The notes under the pieces were generated by a model. The model had not been told where the DNA came from and made no database searches. It saw only the letters and a program-made list of their open reading frames with translations. From contig JABJQE010000114.1 of assembly GCA_018663565.1 (NCBI GenBank), positions 1 through 24,435 on the forward strand: a DNA stretch of 24,435 nucleotides, in the 5' to 3' direction. This document shows positions 6,301-14,026 of this stretch, piece by piece; position 1 is the stretch's first letter, and the number at the start of each line of letters is the position of its first letter. The position numbers and the translations under genes are program-made. Source of the DNA: Phycisphaerae bacterium (GTDB taxonomy: Bacteria > Planctomycetota > Phycisphaerae > Phycisphaerales > SM1A02).

Positions 6301-9140
6301 GCGAGTGTCTCCTGCGCATAGGCCGTTGCCGCAGCAAGGGCGTCTGGAAGTTTCTCTGGTTGTTTTCCACCGGCCTGCGCCGCATCGGGTCGACCACCGC
6401 CGCCACCACCGCAGGCCTGGGCCGCAACACGAACCCAGTCGCCGGCCTTGAGGCCGCTGGCAATATGTGGCTTGGGAACCCGCGCCACGATGATGACCTT
6501 GCCAGCATCTTCCACCGTGCAAGCAAGCAGGCAGGCTGCGTCTGGATTGACCCCGCGAATGGCATCCATGCCAGCAAGCAACGCGTCGCGATCGTTGGCA
6601 GCGAGTTCGCCAATGATGAAGTCGCCTGTGTTCGCATCTACCAGTGCTTGGGCTTGCGTAACCGCTATGTCGCGGGATTCGCCCGCAGCGGCCTTGCGAA
6701 GTTTCTTGGTCATGTCCCGCAGCGATGTGAGCGCGTGCTCGGCAGCGCGGCGATGAAGTAGTCCAAGGTCGGCGGCTGCAATATCTCGCGTAATGAGGTC
6801 AACGGCATCAGGTAGTTCAGCAGGGTCGAGCGAGGCGATGGCGTTGAGGCGGTCAAGTATGACCTCGCCCGCCTGCCTCGCCTTCGCGGCTTCTGCGCCA
6901 GTGGCAGCCATGACGCGGCGAATACCTGCAGCCAGACTGGACTCCTGCATAATGACGAAGTCGCCAATCTCGCCGGTGTTGCCCGTGTGCGTGCCGCCGC
7001 AGAATTCGGTGGAGAGTGGACACCATGTGTCGGCCTGAGGGTTTGCGGCAAGATCTGAAACCGCTGCCCCAACACATACGACCCGTACCGGGTCAGGATA
7101 TCGCTCGCCAAAGATTGCTCGTACACCGTTGATGGTTTGAGCGACATCAAGAGCAAGTTCTGCAGCGTCGACGGCGAGCCCGGCATCGATGTCGGCTCGC
7201 ACGGCGTTTTCGATGGATACAAGTTGCTCGGTGGTTGGCGAATCATGGGCGGCATAATCGAAACGTAATCGATCTGCAGCAACGAGCGAACCGCGTTGAT
7301 CGCAGTGTTCACCAAGCACCCCGCGCAGGGCGTTGTTGAGCAGATGTGTCGCTGTGTGATTTGACTCAATAGAGGAATGCCGCGTGGTATCAACTCGTGT
7401 GTCAACCGCATCGCCAATTCGAAGTTCACCACTCTTGAGGTGTCCGATGTGAAGCACCCACTGACCGGACCGAGTTGTGTTCTCGACGGTGAATATGGCA
7501 TTTCCTGGGGTGTCGCCCTCGGCTTCAGTAATCAACCGTCCAGTATCGCCAACCTGACCGCCTTGCTCGGCGTAGAAGGTTGTGCGGTCAAGAACAACCG
7601 CGACCCGTTGCCCTGTCGGGACATGGTCGACGAGATCCTTACCGTTCCAAACCCCACGAATATTGCCGACACATATGGATCGTTCATACTTAGGATCGTC
7701 GTCGGTGCCGTGGCCGCCAAGTTGCTCAAGCGCGGCAATCATTTCTGGTGGCAATGTGCGAACGAGATCCGTGCTGACGTCTTCGCCGCGCGACTTCTCG
7801 CGCGCTGATTCCATTGCGGCTTCATAGCCATCACGATCGATCGTGATGTCATTCTCTTCAGCCATTTGCACAGTGAGATCGATGGGGAATCCAAACGTGT
7901 CATGGAGCAAGAAGGCTTGCTCGCCAGAGATGCATCCATCACCGCCCTTGGCATTGGCTGCAGCGTCTGCGAACAACGCGAGTCCACGATCGAGCGTATT
8001 GAGGAACGCCTCTTCTTCTCGCTTGATGATTGATGCGACATCGTCCGACGACTTGGCAAGTTCTGGGAAGGCGACTCCAAGTGACTCCACAACTGCAGGG
8101 ACGAGTGTGCAGAGAAGCGGTTGCTCGGCGCCAAGTGCTTGCCGCGCCATCCGAACGCCGCGGCGCAGGATGCGGCGAAGAACGTATCCGCGCCCGTCCG
8201 GCCCAGGAACGGCGCCGTCCGTCATGGCGACAACGAGGCATCGGATGTGGTCGGCAATCACCCGGTAGGCCATGTCGACTGTGCTATCCATACTGCCTGC
8301 GTAGGCTGCGGCGCCAGTGTTCGTTCTGATGGCCTCGAAGATCGGAGCCCACAGATCGGTGTCGTAATTGCTGCGTTTATCTTGGAGAACTCGCACAATG
8401 CGTTCGAGTCCCATTCCGGTGTCAACATGTTGTGCCGGAAGCGGGACGAGCGTGCCGTCTTCTCTTCGATTGAATTGGATGAACACAAGGTTCCACACTT
8501 CAATCACATCGGCGTGGTCGAGATTGACCAGTGGTCCGCCTGAACCATCAGGCGTGGAGTCAAAGTGTATTTCGCTGCATGGACCACAGGGGCCCGACGC
8601 GCCCATCTCCCAGAAGTTGTCTTTCTTCCCCCATCGGCTGATGTGGGTTGGGTCGATGTCCGTTCGTTCGAGCCACAGTTTCTCGGCTTCAGTATCGGCC
8701 TCTAGGCCTTCTGATTCGTCTCCAGCGAAGACCGATACGTAGAGCCGATCCTTGGGCAGCCCCCACACTTCGGTGAGCAGTTGCCAGGCCCACTCGATGG
8801 CCTCTGCCTTGAAATAGTCGCCGAAGGACCAATTGCCGAGCATTTCGAAGAAGGTGTGGTGCCACGTGTCGCGGCCGACATCTTCGAGGTCATTGTGTTT
8901 CCCACCGGCCCGGATGCACTTCTGCGTATCAACCGCTCGGTTCCAGGGCCGAGTGCCGGTGCCGAGGAAAACGTCCTTGAACTGGTTCATGCCGGCGTTC
9001 GTGAAGAGCAGGGTGGGGTCATCGTGGGGTACAACCGGGGCGCTTGGGACGACGGTGTGGCCAGCCTTGTTCTGGAAAAAGTCCATGAAGGATTGGCGAA
9101 TGGCCGCAGCGGTCATAGGAGTGGTGCTGGTCTGGTTCAT
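6297..9140 (-). CDS. alaS: Alanyl-tRNA synthetase
   Basis: Charges tRNA-Ala and edits mischarged Ser/Gly. 947 residues, longer than the E. coli enzyme (876). Domains: class II catalytic core (about 1-250, with TNAGMNQFKDVFLG and RAGGKHNDLEDVGRD), tRNA-recognition helices (about 260-470), editing domain with HTATH (595-599) and the second zinc/editing motif CGGTHTG (714-720), then C-Ala with the glycine-rich CGGGGGGRPDAAQAGG (910-925). All key residues are present. Core text such as WNLVFIQFNRREDGTLVPLP and SNYDTDLWAPIFEAI is closer in wording to eukaryotic and Bacteroidetes AlaRS than to E. coli. ATG at 9140 has no Shine-Dalgarno. It heads the six-gene minus operon and is divergent from tpiA; its TGA overlaps the next ATG. 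Confidence 0.97.
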   Translation of the reverse strand: MNQTSTTPMTAAAIRQSFMDFFQNKAGHTVVPSAPVVPHDDPTLLFTNAGMNQFKDVFLGTGTRPWNRAVDTQKCIRAGGKHNDLEDVGRDTWHHTFFEMLGNWSFGDYFKAEAIEWAWQLLTEVWGLPKDRLYVSVFAGDESEGLEADTEAEKLWLERTDIDPTHISRWGKKDNFWEMGASGPCGPCSEIHFDSTPDGSGGPLVNLDHADVIEVWNLVFIQFNRREDGTLVPLPAQHVDTGMGLERIVRVLQDKRSNYDTDLWAPIFEAIRTNTGAAAYAGSMDSTVDMAYRVIADHIRCLVVAMTDGAVPGPDGRGYVLRRILRRGVRMARQALGAEQPLLCTLVPAVVESLGVAFPELAKSSDDVASIIKREEEAFLNTLDRGLALFADAAANAKGGDGCISGEQAFLLHDTFGFPIDLTVQMAEENDITIDRDGYEAAMESAREKSRGEDVSTDLVRTLPPEMIAALEQLGGHGTDDDPKYERSICVGNIRGVWNGKDLVDHVPTGQRVAVVLDRTTFYAEQGGQVGDTGRLITEAEGDTPGNAIFTVENTTRSGQWVLHIGHLKSGELRIGDAVDTRVDTTRHSSIESNHTATHLLNNALRGVLGEHCDQRGSLVAADRLRFDYAAHDSPTTEQLVSIENAVRADIDAGLAVDAAELALDVAQTINGVRAIFGERYPDPVRVVCVGAAVSDLAANPQADTWCPLSTEFCGGTHTGNTGEIGDFVIMQESSLAAGIRRVMAATGAEAAKARQAGEVILDRLNAIASLDPAELPDAVDLITRDIAAADLGLLHRRAAEHALTSLRDMTKKLRKAAAGESRDIAVTQAQALVDANTGDFIIGELAANDRDALLAGMDAIRGVNPDAACLLACTVEDAGKVIIVARVPKPHIASGLKAGDWVRVAAQACGGGGGGRPDAAQAGGKQPEKLPDALAAATAYAQETLA

Positions 9141-9238
9141 TGGGGTATGTGGTGCCCTGTAGAGTTGGTTGAGCGGTGTAGTGTAGATGCCTGATCTAAG
9201 GGGCGGCTATCCTGCGGGTGAATCAACGGAGCAAAGTC
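9141..9238. promoter_or_regulatory. Divergent promoter region, alaS / tpiA
   Basis: 98 bp separate the alaS ATG from the chosen tpiA ATG, so both operon promoters should lie here. No good -35/-10 pair stands out on either strand; TTGAGC with TGATCT 17 bp away on the plus strand is only weakly similar. No T-box leader, riboswitch or long inverted repeat is visible, so alaS is not obviously controlled by tRNA-Ala through a leader RNA. Confidence 0.3.
9228..9231 (+). promoter_or_regulatory. Shine-Dalgarno fixing the tpiA start
   Basis: GGAG lies 7 bases before ATG 9239. The in-frame GTG at 9218 would extend the protein by seven residues (MNQRSKV) and has no such site, so ATG 9239 is preferred. 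Confidence 0.6.
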
Positions 9239-10009
9239 ATGACCCGGATCCCATTGGTGGGCGGCAACTGGAAGATGCATTTGGACGGGCAGGGGGCAGC
9301 GGCCCTCGCAAGCGACATCAGTCGTAGCAGTGGCAGTATTGAGGGTGAGGTCGAATTGGCCATTTTCCCCCCTCATCCATATCTGAGCATGGTGTCGGCA
9401 GCGATTGGTGGCAGCGGAGTTCATCTCGGCGGACAAGATGTGTCTGATGAGCCCTCTGGGGCGTTTACAGGACAGGTGTCCACCTCGATGCTGATCGATT
9501 GTGGCTGCTCAATCACGCTCATCGGCCATTCCGAGCGGCGCCATGGTCTTGGTGAACAGGACGAATTGCTCGCTCGCAAGGTCCGAATCGCCCTTGACGG
9601 TGGACTGCGGGTCCTTTTGTGTGTTGGTGAGACACTTGAAGAGCGAGATCAGGGCCGAACCTTTGATACCGTCATTGGCCAAGTCCGGGGCTCGCTTGAT
9701 GCAGTCACGCTTGATGATATGAGCCGGGTGGAGTTGGCTTATGAGCCGGTTTGGGCCATCGGCACTGGGCGGACGGCTGGTCCGGCAGAAGCCCAAGAGG
9801 TGCATGCGGCACTTCGGTCCGAGCTGTGCTCCCGCTATGATGCTCGATCCGCTGCGAGAATACGGATTCTCTACGGCGGTTCGGTCAAACCGGCCAATGC
9901 GGCCGAATTGATGGCGTGTGAAGATATTGACGGCGCTCTTGTAGGCGGCGCATCTTTGCAGGCTGAGTCCTTCCTTGATATCGCTCGGGCGACGGCCCGG
10001 CGGGAGTAG
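9239..10009 (+). CDS. tpiA: Triose-phosphate isomerase
   Basis: Interconverts dihydroxyacetone phosphate and glyceraldehyde 3-phosphate in glycolysis. 256 residues, typical length. Catalytic residues are all present: Lys12 in GGNWKMH, His97 in IGHSERR, Glu169 in AYEPVWAIGTG, followed by the flexible phosphate-gripping loop, and the phosphate-binding YGGSVKPANAAEL near the end. Start chosen at ATG 9239 because of the GGAG upstream. First gene of tpiA-secG-yicC-kinase; secG starts 2 bases after its TAG. Linkage of tpiA to secG is a common bacterial arrangement. Nothing in the sequence suggests anything but the normal enzyme. Confidence 0.97.
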   Translation: MTRIPLVGGNWKMHLDGQGAAALASDISRSSGSIEGEVELAIFPPHPYLSMVSAAIGGSGVHLGGQDVSDEPSGAFTGQVSTSMLIDCGCSITLIGHSERRHGLGEQDELLARKVRIALDGGLRVLLCVGETLEERDQGRTFDTVIGQVRGSLDAVTLDDMSRVELAYEPVWAIGTGRTAGPAEAQEVHAALRSELCSRYDARSAARIRILYGGSVKPANAAELMACEDIDGALVGGASLQAESFLDIARATARRE

Positions 10010-10011
10010 TC

Positions 10012-10458
10012 ATGAGCACCCTGTATCTCACATTGACCATCATCTTCATCGTCGTTGCTGTTGCAATGATTCTCATCATCCTTGTCCAGCGGCCCGCTGG
10101 CGGCGGCCTCGCCGGGGCCTTTGGTGGCGCAGGTGGTGGCGGAACCGAAGGTGTGTTCGGCGGCCGTGTTGGCGACGCACTCACGGTGATGACCGTTGTG
10201 GCCTTTACCATTTACCTAGTCTTGGCGCTCGTACTCAACGCAAACATTTGGACGCCAGATCGAACTTCCTCGGCAGATCCAACAGCAACCGAGACGTTCT
10301 TACCGATGTCTGCTGGCGAGCCAGGATTTGGTGATACGCCGGCGACAACCGAGGATGCCAACCCGACCGATGCGGTCGTAGCACCAGCGGTTGACGCACC
10401 GGCGGAATCACCAGCAGCCTCGGAAGAGACTGCGGCGCCCGCTGGCGACGGATCCTGA
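10012..10458 (+). CDS. secG: Preprotein translocase subunit SecG with extended C-terminal tail
   Basis: SecG is the small auxiliary membrane subunit of the SecYEG channel. The 148-residue protein has a first membrane helix (about 5-25), the conserved VQRPAGGGLAGAFGG loop, a glycine-rich GTEGVFGG stretch, and a second membrane helix (about 56-76). This accounts for a normal SecG of about 80 residues. The remaining 65-70 residues are a low-complexity tail rich in Ala, Pro, Thr, Glu and Asp, ending AAPAGDGS, probably disordered. GGGAG at 10002-10006, overlapping the tpiA stop, serves the ATG at 10012. Its TGA is one base before the yicC ATG. Assignment rests on the core motifs and on its position behind tpiA. 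Confidence 0.93.
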   Translation: MSTLYLTLTIIFIVVAVAMILIILVQRPAGGGLAGAFGGAGGGGTEGVFGGRVGDALTVMTVVAFTIYLVLALVLNANIWTPDRTSSADPTATETFLPMSAGEPGFGDTPATTEDANPTDAVVAPAVDAPAESPAASEETAAPAGDGS

Positions 10459-10459
10459 T

Positions 10460-11338
10460 ATGCCCCGATCAATGACGGGTTTCGGCGAGGCGCAGTCAGT
10501 CAAAGATGGCCGCCGCTATAGCGTGGAAGTCCGCGCGGTCAATGGCCGATTTCTGAAGTGTGTCCCGCGAGTTTCCGATGATCTGCATGGCATCGAGTCA
10601 GATATCGAGAAGGTTGTTGGATCCATTCTTCGGCGTGGGTCCGTTACGGTCAGCATTCGGTGCACAGAGGAATCTGCAGGGGCAGCCGCCACTATCAATT
10701 TGGCTGCGCTCGAGCAGTACATCGTGCAGGTGCAACCACTCGCGACCAAGTTCAGTCATCACATTGATATTGCATCATTATTGTCGTTGCCCGGCGTTGT
10801 GAGCACTGAGTCGGATGGCTCAGGTGTTGAATCAGCCAAGCCCTTTATACTTGAACTCGTGGCCGAGGCCATTGGTCAAGTCGACACGATGCGTCGGCAC
10901 GAAGGTGCGGCATTGGCCGCTGACATTTCGTCGCATCTTGACAAAATCCAATCCCATGTCGATCACATTCAAGGCTTGGCGCCTCGGGTTATTGAGGCGT
11001 ACCAGCAGAGGCTTCGCCAGCGTATGGAGTCGCTTCTTGCTGAGGTTGAGGCTGAGTTTCGGCAAGAGGATTTGCTGCGAGAAGTTGCAGTGTTCGCCGA
11101 GCGAACCGATATCGCCGAAGAACTCTCGCGGCTCTCGGCTCATCTTGTTCAATTCCGCGAGTTGCTCACCAACGACAACGAACTCATTGGCCGCACACTA
11201 GACTTTTTGTGTCAAGAGATGCTTCGCGAAGCAAACACGATTGGCAGCAAGTGCCTTGATAGCGATGTCGCTCGGTACGTTGTTGAGGTCAAGGGGGCTG
11301 TGGACCGCGTGAAAGAACAGGTCCAGAATCTTGAGTAG
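10460..11338 (+). CDS. yicC: YicC/YloC family endoribonuclease
   Basis: 292 residues, the normal length of YicC-like proteins, recently characterised as endoribonucleases that help degrade RNA. The N-terminus PRSMTGFGEAQ is the family hallmark, followed by VEVRAVNGRFLKC and RGSVTVSIRC in the N-terminal domain. The C-terminal domain (formerly DUF1732) shows ERTDIAEELSRLSAHL, FRELLTNDNELIGRTLDFL and QEMLREANTIGSKC, all well conserved. The start at 10460 is fixed by the family N-terminus and lies one base after the secG TGA; the open frame upstream (from 10391) is within secG and does not belong. No clear Shine-Dalgarno; translational coupling to secG is likely. The downstream kinase gene overlaps its stop by 8 bp. 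Confidence 0.95.
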   Translation: MPRSMTGFGEAQSVKDGRRYSVEVRAVNGRFLKCVPRVSDDLHGIESDIEKVVGSILRRGSVTVSIRCTEESAGAAATINLAALEQYIVQVQPLATKFSHHIDIASLLSLPGVVSTESDGSGVESAKPFILELVAEAIGQVDTMRRHEGAALAADISSHLDKIQSHVDHIQGLAPRVIEAYQQRLRQRMESLLAEVEAEFRQEDLLREVAVFAERTDIAEELSRLSAHLVQFRELLTNDNELIGRTLDFLCQEMLREANTIGSKCLDSDVARYVVEVKGAVDRVKEQVQNLE

Positions 11339-12383
11339 CGAGGACCGGCTGCCTGCGTCTGATCCAGTGGTTCATGGCGGCGGCTTGTCGCCCCGTGAGA
11401 TCTCAGCAGTACTTTCACAGTTTTCCATTGGCGAGGTCGAATCAATTCGACCGTTTCTTGCAGGTTCGACGCGGGCGCCAAAGGCTCGAGTAACAACTGA
11501 ATCGGGCGTGTTTCTCTTGAAGCGGCTCGCGCCATCTCGGTCTGACCCGGAGGGCATGCGGTTTCAACACCGCATTCTGCGACATCTCACTATTGCCGGA
11601 TTCCCTGTTGCAGAACTTCAGATCAGCAATGACAACGCCACCATGGTTAGTCATGAGTCTCACTACTACGAGTTATGTCGATGGGTAGAGGGACAGCGAT
11701 ATCAATTCCAAATAGCAGCGGCCAAGGCTTGCGGCGCCGCGATGGCGGCCATGCATGATCTCTTGGTACCGCTGATTGCTGGTTCACCTGATCGACGTGG
11801 GTATCACGACCGTCCAGACGTCGCGCACGCAGTGGCAGAACTCGCCAGCGCCGCGAGTGATTCAGTCCAAGCGGGATACCTGCGATTGGGAGATCATCTC
11901 CGTCAATCAAGACGGCATGTACGAGGGTACTGGCCAGGGCTTCTCGTCACGGTCGTGCATGGTGATTGGCATCCTGGAAACATTCTGCTTGGTGGCGACC
12001 GCGTAGTGGCTGTTATTGACTTTGAGTCGGCGCGAGTTGAGCCAAGGGTGGCGGACCTTGCCAATGGCTTGATGCAGTTCACGCTCAGCCGACGGCCGGG
12101 GTCATCAGTAGATGAGTGGCCGATCGAGTGCAATATGGACTTGTTGGAGCAGATGGCCAATGGCTTTCAGCTTGTCGCGCGGCGTCGACTTGATGATGTT
12201 GAACTTGATTGCATTCCGTCTCTCATGATTGAAGCGCTCGCCACCGAAATCGTGATCACCTTGCGCCGCAAAGGGCAAGTACGAAAGATGGGCCCCGACG
12301 TCGTATTGCCATGGATCATAAAACGACTTGACTGGATCGATGCCAACCGAGCCGCCGTGATTGATGCGGTTGCGAATGGGTGA
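11331..12383 (+). CDS. Aminoglycoside-phosphotransferase-fold small-molecule kinase, substrate unknown
   Basis: 350 residues with the APH/choline kinase fold. Visible: an N-lobe with SGVFLLKRLAPSR (58-70) holding the ATP-binding Lys, hinge region YELCRWVEGQRY (113-124), the catalytic loop VVHGDWHPGNILL (208-220) with the catalytic Asp and metal-binding Asn, and the metal-binding VIDFESARVEPRVADLAN (228-245). The family covers antibiotic, homoserine, methylthioribose and stress kinases; a chromosomal position in a housekeeping operon speaks against antibiotic resistance. The start is uncertain: TTG at 11331 overlaps the yicC TAG by 8 bp with CAGG about 9 bases upstream; GTG at 11367 is the alternative. 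No ATG exists before the conserved core. It ends 3 bp from a convergent gene. Confidence 0.88.
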   Translation: MSSEDRLPASDPVVHGGGLSPREISAVLSQFSIGEVESIRPFLAGSTRAPKARVTTESGVFLLKRLAPSRSDPEGMRFQHRILRHLTIAGFPVAELQISNDNATMVSHESHYYELCRWVEGQRYQFQIAAAKACGAAMAAMHDLLVPLIAGSPDRRGYHDRPDVAHAVAELASAASDSVQAGYLRLGDHLRQSRRHVRGYWPGLLVTVVHGDWHPGNILLGGDRVVAVIDFESARVEPRVADLANGLMQFTLSRRPGSSVDEWPIECNMDLLEQMANGFQLVARRRLDDVELDCIPSLMIEALATEIVITLRRKGQVRKMGPDVVLPWIIKRLDWIDANRAAVIDAVANG

Positions 12384-12386
12384 GTC

Positions 12387-12791
12387 TTAGCCGCCGGCCA
12401 GCACGATGATCGCAAGGAGCAGGCCGAGCACCATGACCGCTGCAGCAACAAGCCATGCGAAGCGGGCGGCCAGTGGCGGTGTGTTGTGTGGCGACCCATC
12501 TTCTTCTGGCGTGCCGACGTCGACCATATCCCAGTCGATGTCAATGGAGTCGCGTTTGTTGGCGAGCAATGTTGTCTTGGCCGCCTCGATGTCTTTGCAT
12601 CTGACCTGTATTGGAACACCCCAGCGTGGGTTGGTGGATTGACCAGTGATGCCAAGCGCTGTTCCGGTGCTGCCAAATGCAAACGCTTCAATGCCAGCGT
12701 CGTTGAGAATTGCAACGAGTAGTTGGGCGCTGAATTCGCTTGTAGCAGTGGTGATGGTGGTGAGTTGGTCGGGATCTGGAGGGTGGCTCAT
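12387..12791 (-). CDS. DUF2007-like domain protein with C-terminal membrane helix
   Basis: 134 residues. The first two-thirds resemble the DUF2007 'putative signal transducing' fold: EFSAQLLVAILNDAGIEAFAF (a helix then strand of the eA.lv..lL...GI.a type), a variable loop, and VPIQVRCKDIEAAKTTLLAN (strand then helix). A linker DVGTPEEDGSPHNTPP follows, and the C-terminus is one hydrophobic helix (FAWLVAAAVMVLGLLLAIIVLAGG) that should anchor it in the membrane. I chose ATG 12791 because it overlaps the upstream TGA as ATGA; an ATG three codons earlier at 12800 is possible. It is the last gene of folC-leuS-397aa-this gene and ends 3 bp from the convergent kinase. Function of the domain is not known; the family call is from wording alone. 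Confidence 0.72.
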   Translation of the reverse strand: MSHPPDPDQLTTITTATSEFSAQLLVAILNDAGIEAFAFGSTGTALGITGQSTNPRWGVPIQVRCKDIEAAKTTLLANKRDSIDIDWDMVDVGTPEEDGSPHNTPPLAARFAWLVAAAVMVLGLLLAIIVLAGG

Positions 12792-13981
12792 GAGGGGCAC
12801 CCGGCCTCAAGATGCTCTATGAGCATGTCAATTTGTTCTGGCCCCCACGCAGTTTCGGTCAAGAGCACACGCCATGAACAGATTTCATCGGCGGATACAG
12901 GAGATGGTTCGGTTGGCAGTCCTTGGACGAGTGACCCATCGTGGGCAGGCACGGCCATGATGCATCCATCAACGCAGGCTGTGACTTCCATCCACAAGTG
13001 CTCACGAACAACTTCTTCGCCGCTTGCGTCTTCCCAGGGCACTTCGACATAACACTCGGCACCTGCAGCGCACAATCGTTCGTAAAGGTCAGTGAATGTC
13101 GCCCAAGTGTGCACTGCGAGCGATCGGTGCCGTGCCGTTGAACGCTCGGAACGATAGACGGCCGCCGTGTCATCACTGAGCCGTCGAAGTACCTCGTATG
13201 GAGGCTCGCCGCCATGTTCGGCTTCCAGGACGACGGGCGATTCGTCACAGTCGACATCTCCGCTTACGCGAAGGTGGAGGCCTGGGCCAACCTCAATGGT
13301 GGAGCCGGATGTTGGAAGTGATGTCTCCAAGACAAGCGATGCAGTTGATGCAAGCAGGTCAGCGGCGGCATCGACGAGCGATGAGTCGATGACATCAATG
13401 GACATCTCGCGCCGCCCACACCGAGTGAGGCCGGTGGTGCGCAAAGTATGCTCATCTTCGTCGCTGCTCACTTCAACAACCCACAGCAAGTCATCGCGTG
13501 GGTCGATGTCACTCTGGAGAATCTGTTCTTCAAGGACGTCGCGTGAGAGCCATCGTCCGGTGTCGGCATCGAGCACACCTGCAGCAGATTCGTCGATCAT
13601 GGTGAGCAGGCGGAGCATATTGGCGAAACAGGTCAGCGGGTCGCCGGGATGCAGAAGTGATTGGATAACCAGGCCTGGCCGCTCGGCAATGTCTTCTGGG
13701 AGTCCAGTCCCAGAGGCGGCCGCTAGTTCGGGCCAACACAGGAGCGGAACAGGAAGCCCATCGATCTGCAGCGACGCAAGCCACGCAACGTCGTCTGGCT
13801 TTTCATCTGGAATGCCAAGGTCCACATCAACTCCGATGGTGTCCGCAATTCGACTTGCCAGTGCTTGGGGGCTTTCGGTCAGCGCGTCGGACACGCCAAC
13901 AAGTACCAGTACAACTGGCTCTGGCATTTCGAGAATCCAAGGGCCTTCTGGAAGTTCGTGTTGGTCGAATGGGGTGGTCAT
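12788..13981 (-). CDS. DUF4026/DUF2314-like protein, function unknown
   Basis: 397 residues, soluble, acidic, no signal peptide. From memory of the families, the middle (about 135-235) resembles DUF4026: GVLDADTGRWLSRDVLEEQ, DDLLWVVEVSS, then LRTTGLTRCGRREMSID and a helix ending LVLETSLP. The C-terminal part (about 320-372) resembles DUF2314: VVREHLWMEVTACVDGCI and ADEICSWRVLL. These families are found together in other bacteria but have no established activity. The ATG at 13981 comes 45 bp after leuS and lacks a good Shine-Dalgarno; the TGA overlaps the ATG of the DUF2007-like gene. Domain names are an inference that a profile search could overturn; the gene itself is secure given length and codon pattern. 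Confidence 0.75.
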   Translation of the reverse strand: MTTPFDQHELPEGPWILEMPEPVVLVLVGVSDALTESPQALASRIADTIGVDVDLGIPDEKPDDVAWLASLQIDGLPVPLLCWPELAAASGTGLPEDIAERPGLVIQSLLHPGDPLTCFANMLRLLTMIDESAAGVLDADTGRWLSRDVLEEQILQSDIDPRDDLLWVVEVSSDEDEHTLRTTGLTRCGRREMSIDVIDSSLVDAAADLLASTASLVLETSLPTSGSTIEVGPGLHLRVSGDVDCDESPVVLEAEHGGEPPYEVLRRLSDDTAAVYRSERSTARHRSLAVHTWATFTDLYERLCAAGAECYVEVPWEDASGEEVVREHLWMEVTACVDGCIMAVPAHDGSLVQGLPTEPSPVSADEICSWRVLLTETAWGPEQIDMLIEHLEAGCPS

Positions 13982-14026
13982 TGGTGTGTTCTGTGGGGAA
14001 GTGCGTGCCGATGCCGCGAAGTGAGA

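Noticed and set aside
6301..6522. Upstream extension of the 118-aa gene within alaS
   Set aside because: The extension is Arg/Trp/Cys-rich out-of-frame alaS text; the ATGA junction and AGGAG point to the start at 6300.
11331..12383. Antibiotic (aminoglycoside) resistance gene
   Set aside because: The fold matches, but the fold is shared by many metabolic kinases and the gene sits in a core operon with no mobile element.
13167..14024. Plus-strand 285-codon serine-rich frame opposite the 397-aa gene
   Set aside because: Extreme Ser/Arg content is typical of antisense reading of an acidic protein; no start signal or domain.
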